Positions 61,175-64,000 of a stretch of 64,000 bases of DNA are shown here, one piece after another. Position 1 is the first letter of the stretch; every line of letters begins with the position of its first letter. The position numbers and the translations under genes are program-made. The notes under the pieces are model-generated. The model was not told where the DNA came from, searched no databases, and worked only from the letters and a program-made list of their open reading frames with translations. This stretch comes from Phycisphaerales bacterium. GTDB lineage: Bacteria; Planctomycetota; Phycisphaerae; Phycisphaerales; UBA1924. Location of the stretch: assembly GCA_029260345.1 (NCBI GenBank), contig JAJDDK010000001.1:1-64000 (forward strand), given 5' to 3'.

Positions 61175-64000
61175 GCCAGCGCCCCTTCAGTGGTCAGAAT
61201 GGGAAGGCTCATCACATGGCCCTCGTCGTGGGATGCAGGCTCCGCGTGGCCGTCGTCGCCATGATCGGCGCCGTGATGCTCGAACGGATCGAGAATCGGC
61301 TCGCGAAGCCGGGGGTTCGGATTGCGCAGCCGCGCCATGTACGTCGTGCGCGGCCTCGTATTCAGATATCCAAGCAACAGGTACGACCGCGCATCGTCGC
61401 GCAGCGCTCGCACCTTGCTCAGCGGATCTTCAATGTCGCCAAAGACGATGGATTCCGTCGGGCACGCCTGCTGGCACGCCACCTGGAAGAAACCATCGGG
61501 GATGTTGTCCAGCCCGAGCAGCTTCGTCTCAACGCGCGAGGCGTTGATGCGCTGAATGCAATACGTGCACTTTTCCATCACGCCGCGCTCGCGGACCGTG
61601 ACGTCTGGGTTGTACTGCATCGTCTGCACTTGACCGTCGCCTTCGCCGATCTTTTCGCGTAGTCGCGGCGGAATCAGTTGGCTGTTCTTCACCACGCCGC
61701 CAAGAAGTTCTTCACCGACGTAGCTGCCATTGAGGCGCTTGGTCGCATAATCAAAGAAATTGAAGCGACGTACTTTGTACGGGCAGTTGTTCAGGCAGTA
61801 CCGCGTGCCAATGCAGCGGTTGTACGCCATGTTGTTTGTGCCTTCGGGGCCATGCACCGTCGCATTAACCGGGCACACCGTCTCGCACGGCGCCGCCTCG
61901 CAATGCACGCACGCGACCGGCTGCACGACCATTTCCACATCGTCGCTGCTGCGACCGCCGGTGTATGGACCGGCGTCGCCGAAGTCGAGGCTGAACTTAT
62001 CCGGATGCGCCGGGTCGTCGCTCGCGAAGTAGCGATCCACACGAATCCAGTGCATTTCGCGGCCCTTGAGCACTTCGTACTTGCCCACGACCGGGATGTT
62101 GTTTTCCGCCTGGCACGCGACGGTGCAGGCGCCGCACCCGGAACACGTCGATAGATCGATCGACATCCCCCACTGCGGCGATGTCGTGTACGGGTGCGGA
62201 TCCTTGTACATGCTCTTGACTTCAGGCGTGTGCGCCAACGCGCCCACGCGCTCGGCGAACTTCAGATCCCGCGGATTGCCGTAGGAATCTTTGCCGTCAA
62301 TCACCGTGTCGCCTTCGGCGCGCCACGCCTGCACATCGAACTCACGAAGAATCGCGCGGCCTTCCATCGCCCAGTGATTCTGCACGCACGGCACGTGGTG
62401 CCCGCCGCCAATCTTGGTGACGGTCGCGCCCGTCGCATAACGCATCGCGCCGGTGGTTCGCAGCAGATAGGTATTGAATCCAATGCCCGTTCCGAGAAGA
62501 CCGGCGCGTTCGCGCCCGCCGCCGAGCGTCAGCGTCACCGTGCCCGGCGCCATGCCCGGCTCGCGGAACACCGGAATCTGCATGCTGCGCCCGCCGACCG
62601 AAATTTCGATGATGTCGCCATCGACAACACCAAGCTCCTTGGCGAGCCCCGCGCTCATGAGCGCCGGATTGTCCCACGCGACCTTGGTGATCGGGTCGGG
62701 CAGCTCCTGCATCCAGCCGTTGTTGGCCCAGCGACCGTCGCCAATCGTGCGATCCTGCATGAAGATGACTTCAATGCCGCTGGACGACGCCGGCGTGAGC
62801 GAAGTGATGGCTTGCGCCACCGCGCCTGAGTTCAGGTTCGGTGATGTGCCGCTGGACGTTGTGCCTTCCAGGAAACCGTTGTGCAGCGCACGATTCCAGC
62901 GTTTCTCGAACGCGCTGTCCGCAAGGCTCTGCATGCCCGGCGCCGATGCACGCCATGTGGCGCGAACGATTTCAAACCCATCCGGGTGATCATTGCCAAG
63001 CAGCAGCGAAAGGAACTCGATAGAGCTTCGACCTTCGAAGAGCGGCGCGATCATCGGCTGCACGACGGACAGCGTGCCGTCTTGCGCCGTGACGTCGCCC
63101 CAGCTCTCGAGGTAGTGCGCCCCGTTGAGCTGCCATGTCGACATCGCACCCGTTTCATCGTCATCAACATTGAGCGTGATCGACGTCGGAATGCGCGACC
63201 AGAGCTGATGCAGGCCAAGTTCAGCCGGCGCGTTGTAGACAGGATTCGCGCCGAGCACGACGAGCGTGTCAATGCGCCCCGAATTGATGAGTTGCGCCAG
63301 TCGCTGAATCGATGCAACGCTCGATGCAGCGCAGTCCTCGCCAATCGGCTGCATGCGCACCGTGGCGCCATTGGCGCCGAGTGCCGTGTTCATGGCGTGA
63401 ACAATGGCGTGAACCGCCGCAGGCTGCGTCGGACCAACGGTGACCACGCACTCGCCGCGATGAGCGAGCAGGTCATCCGCGACCGCGTCAATCCATTCGT
63501 GATCCAGTCCGGCCAGCGCGGTGTCGTCTTGACGATCCGACATCGCCCGCGTCACCGGTCCGTACCCGGCGCCGCCGACACGCTCGATAATCGCCTTGCC
63601 CAGCGCCACCACATACGACTGCACGCCCGATGGCTTCAAACGCAAACGATGATCCGACGAGCCGCCAACCAGCGTCATCGTGGATTCAATCGCATAAATG
63701 CGGCTCATCTCGCTGCCATCGCCGTGCGTCGACGTGACGCGACGACCCGCCGCAAAGCCGCGCGAGTTCGGAAGCGTCGCACCTTCACCACCAAGGAAGT
63801 CATCATCGATCGAAACAATGACCTTCGCCTTGGCCAGATCGTATTGCGCTGTCATCGGCGAACCGAATGCGATCGAGGCGCCCTCGCGGGCCGCTTCGTT
63901 GTCAATCGCTTCGTACGGCAGCCACTGTGCTTGCGGCCAGCGCTGCATGATCTGATCACGCATCCGGTCGCGCGACGGGCTTGATGTCTTCTCGACAAGG
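61171..64000 (-). CDS. actB: Alternative complex III iron-sulfur subunit ActB, 5' end beyond window
   Basis: At least 943 codons are open to the right edge, so the start lies outside the window; the in-frame ATG at 63963 is too late for the family. The upstream part resembles the molybdopterin oxidoreductase fold, although ACIII ActB does not bind molybdopterin. The last third is a ferredoxin-like domain with four cysteine groups: [11 protein letters not shown] (about 62150-62105), [13 protein letters not shown] (about 61920-61880), [13 protein letters not shown] (about 61820-61780) and CTYCIQRI with CQQACP (about 61580-61450). It transfers electrons within ACIII. actA is expected just upstream. 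Confidence 0.96.

Noticed and set aside
62881-63984. A 367-codon open frame antisense to actB
   Set aside because: The translation is rich in Arg and His with no motif, as expected for the shadow of a GC-rich gene.

Overview
The window looks like a piece of a GC-rich chromosome from the Planctomycetota, most likely class Phycisphaerae. The indicators are: secreted proteins ending either in dockerin-type repeats (GDLNGDG...DLAxLLAxW) or in short PEP-CTERM-like tails (P-x-PG, hydrophobic stretch, Arg-rich end); pseudopilin-like proteins of the planctomycete type; a DUF1570 protein; and an alternative complex III operon joined to an A2-type cytochrome oxidase. This assignment is inference from gene content; the window holds no rRNA gene.

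Layout. Bases 1-1,140 hold a tRNA array (Trp, Glu, Asp, Ala, two Leu, Arg, Tyr) closed by a strong terminator. Bases 1,150-6,660 hold a pseudopilin, a DegT-type aminotransferase, a short secreted protein, tRNA-Ile, trpS, a CPBP-family membrane protein and trpC. Bases 6,690-14,930 form one long run of minus-strand genes: a lipoprotein, fabI, a TPR protein with two RNA-polymerase-alpha C-terminal domains, a SpoIID/LytB protein, a DUF58 protein, a TgpA-type transglutaminase and a PilZ-like protein. Bases 15,000-31,810 are mixed housekeeping genes (an MDR dehydrogenase, bioA, a MATE transporter, scpB, miaB, nuoB, rnhA, dnaA) with two tandem PEP-CTERM-like paralogues. Bases 31,810-40,810 hold rpmA, aspS and a set of exported proteins (dockerin, PEP-CTERM, ASPIC/UnbV, pseudopilin). 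Bases 40,850-49,030 hold the two-subunit glycine dehydrogenase genes with a DUF1028 gene between them, an M28/PDZ peptidase and thyX.

Bases 49,265-64,000 hold a minus-strand MFS gene and then, reading from the right edge, the respiratory operon actB-actC-actD-actE-actF, a small membrane protein, SCO, cox2, cox1, cox3, cox4 and a last membrane protein. Alternative complex III would oxidise quinol and pass electrons to the oxidase, whose subunit II carries its own cytochrome c domain; SCO would load CuA. actB runs off the right edge, and actA presumably lies beyond it.

No CRISPR array, prophage, transposase or rRNA was seen. The most unusual gene is the TPR plus tandem alpha-CTD protein at 12515-13606. 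The most interesting arrangements are the paired dockerin and PEP-CTERM proteins that seem to share one exported domain, and the two unassigned membrane proteins in the respiratory operon. Functions are read from sequence motifs and remembered family features; no database search was run.
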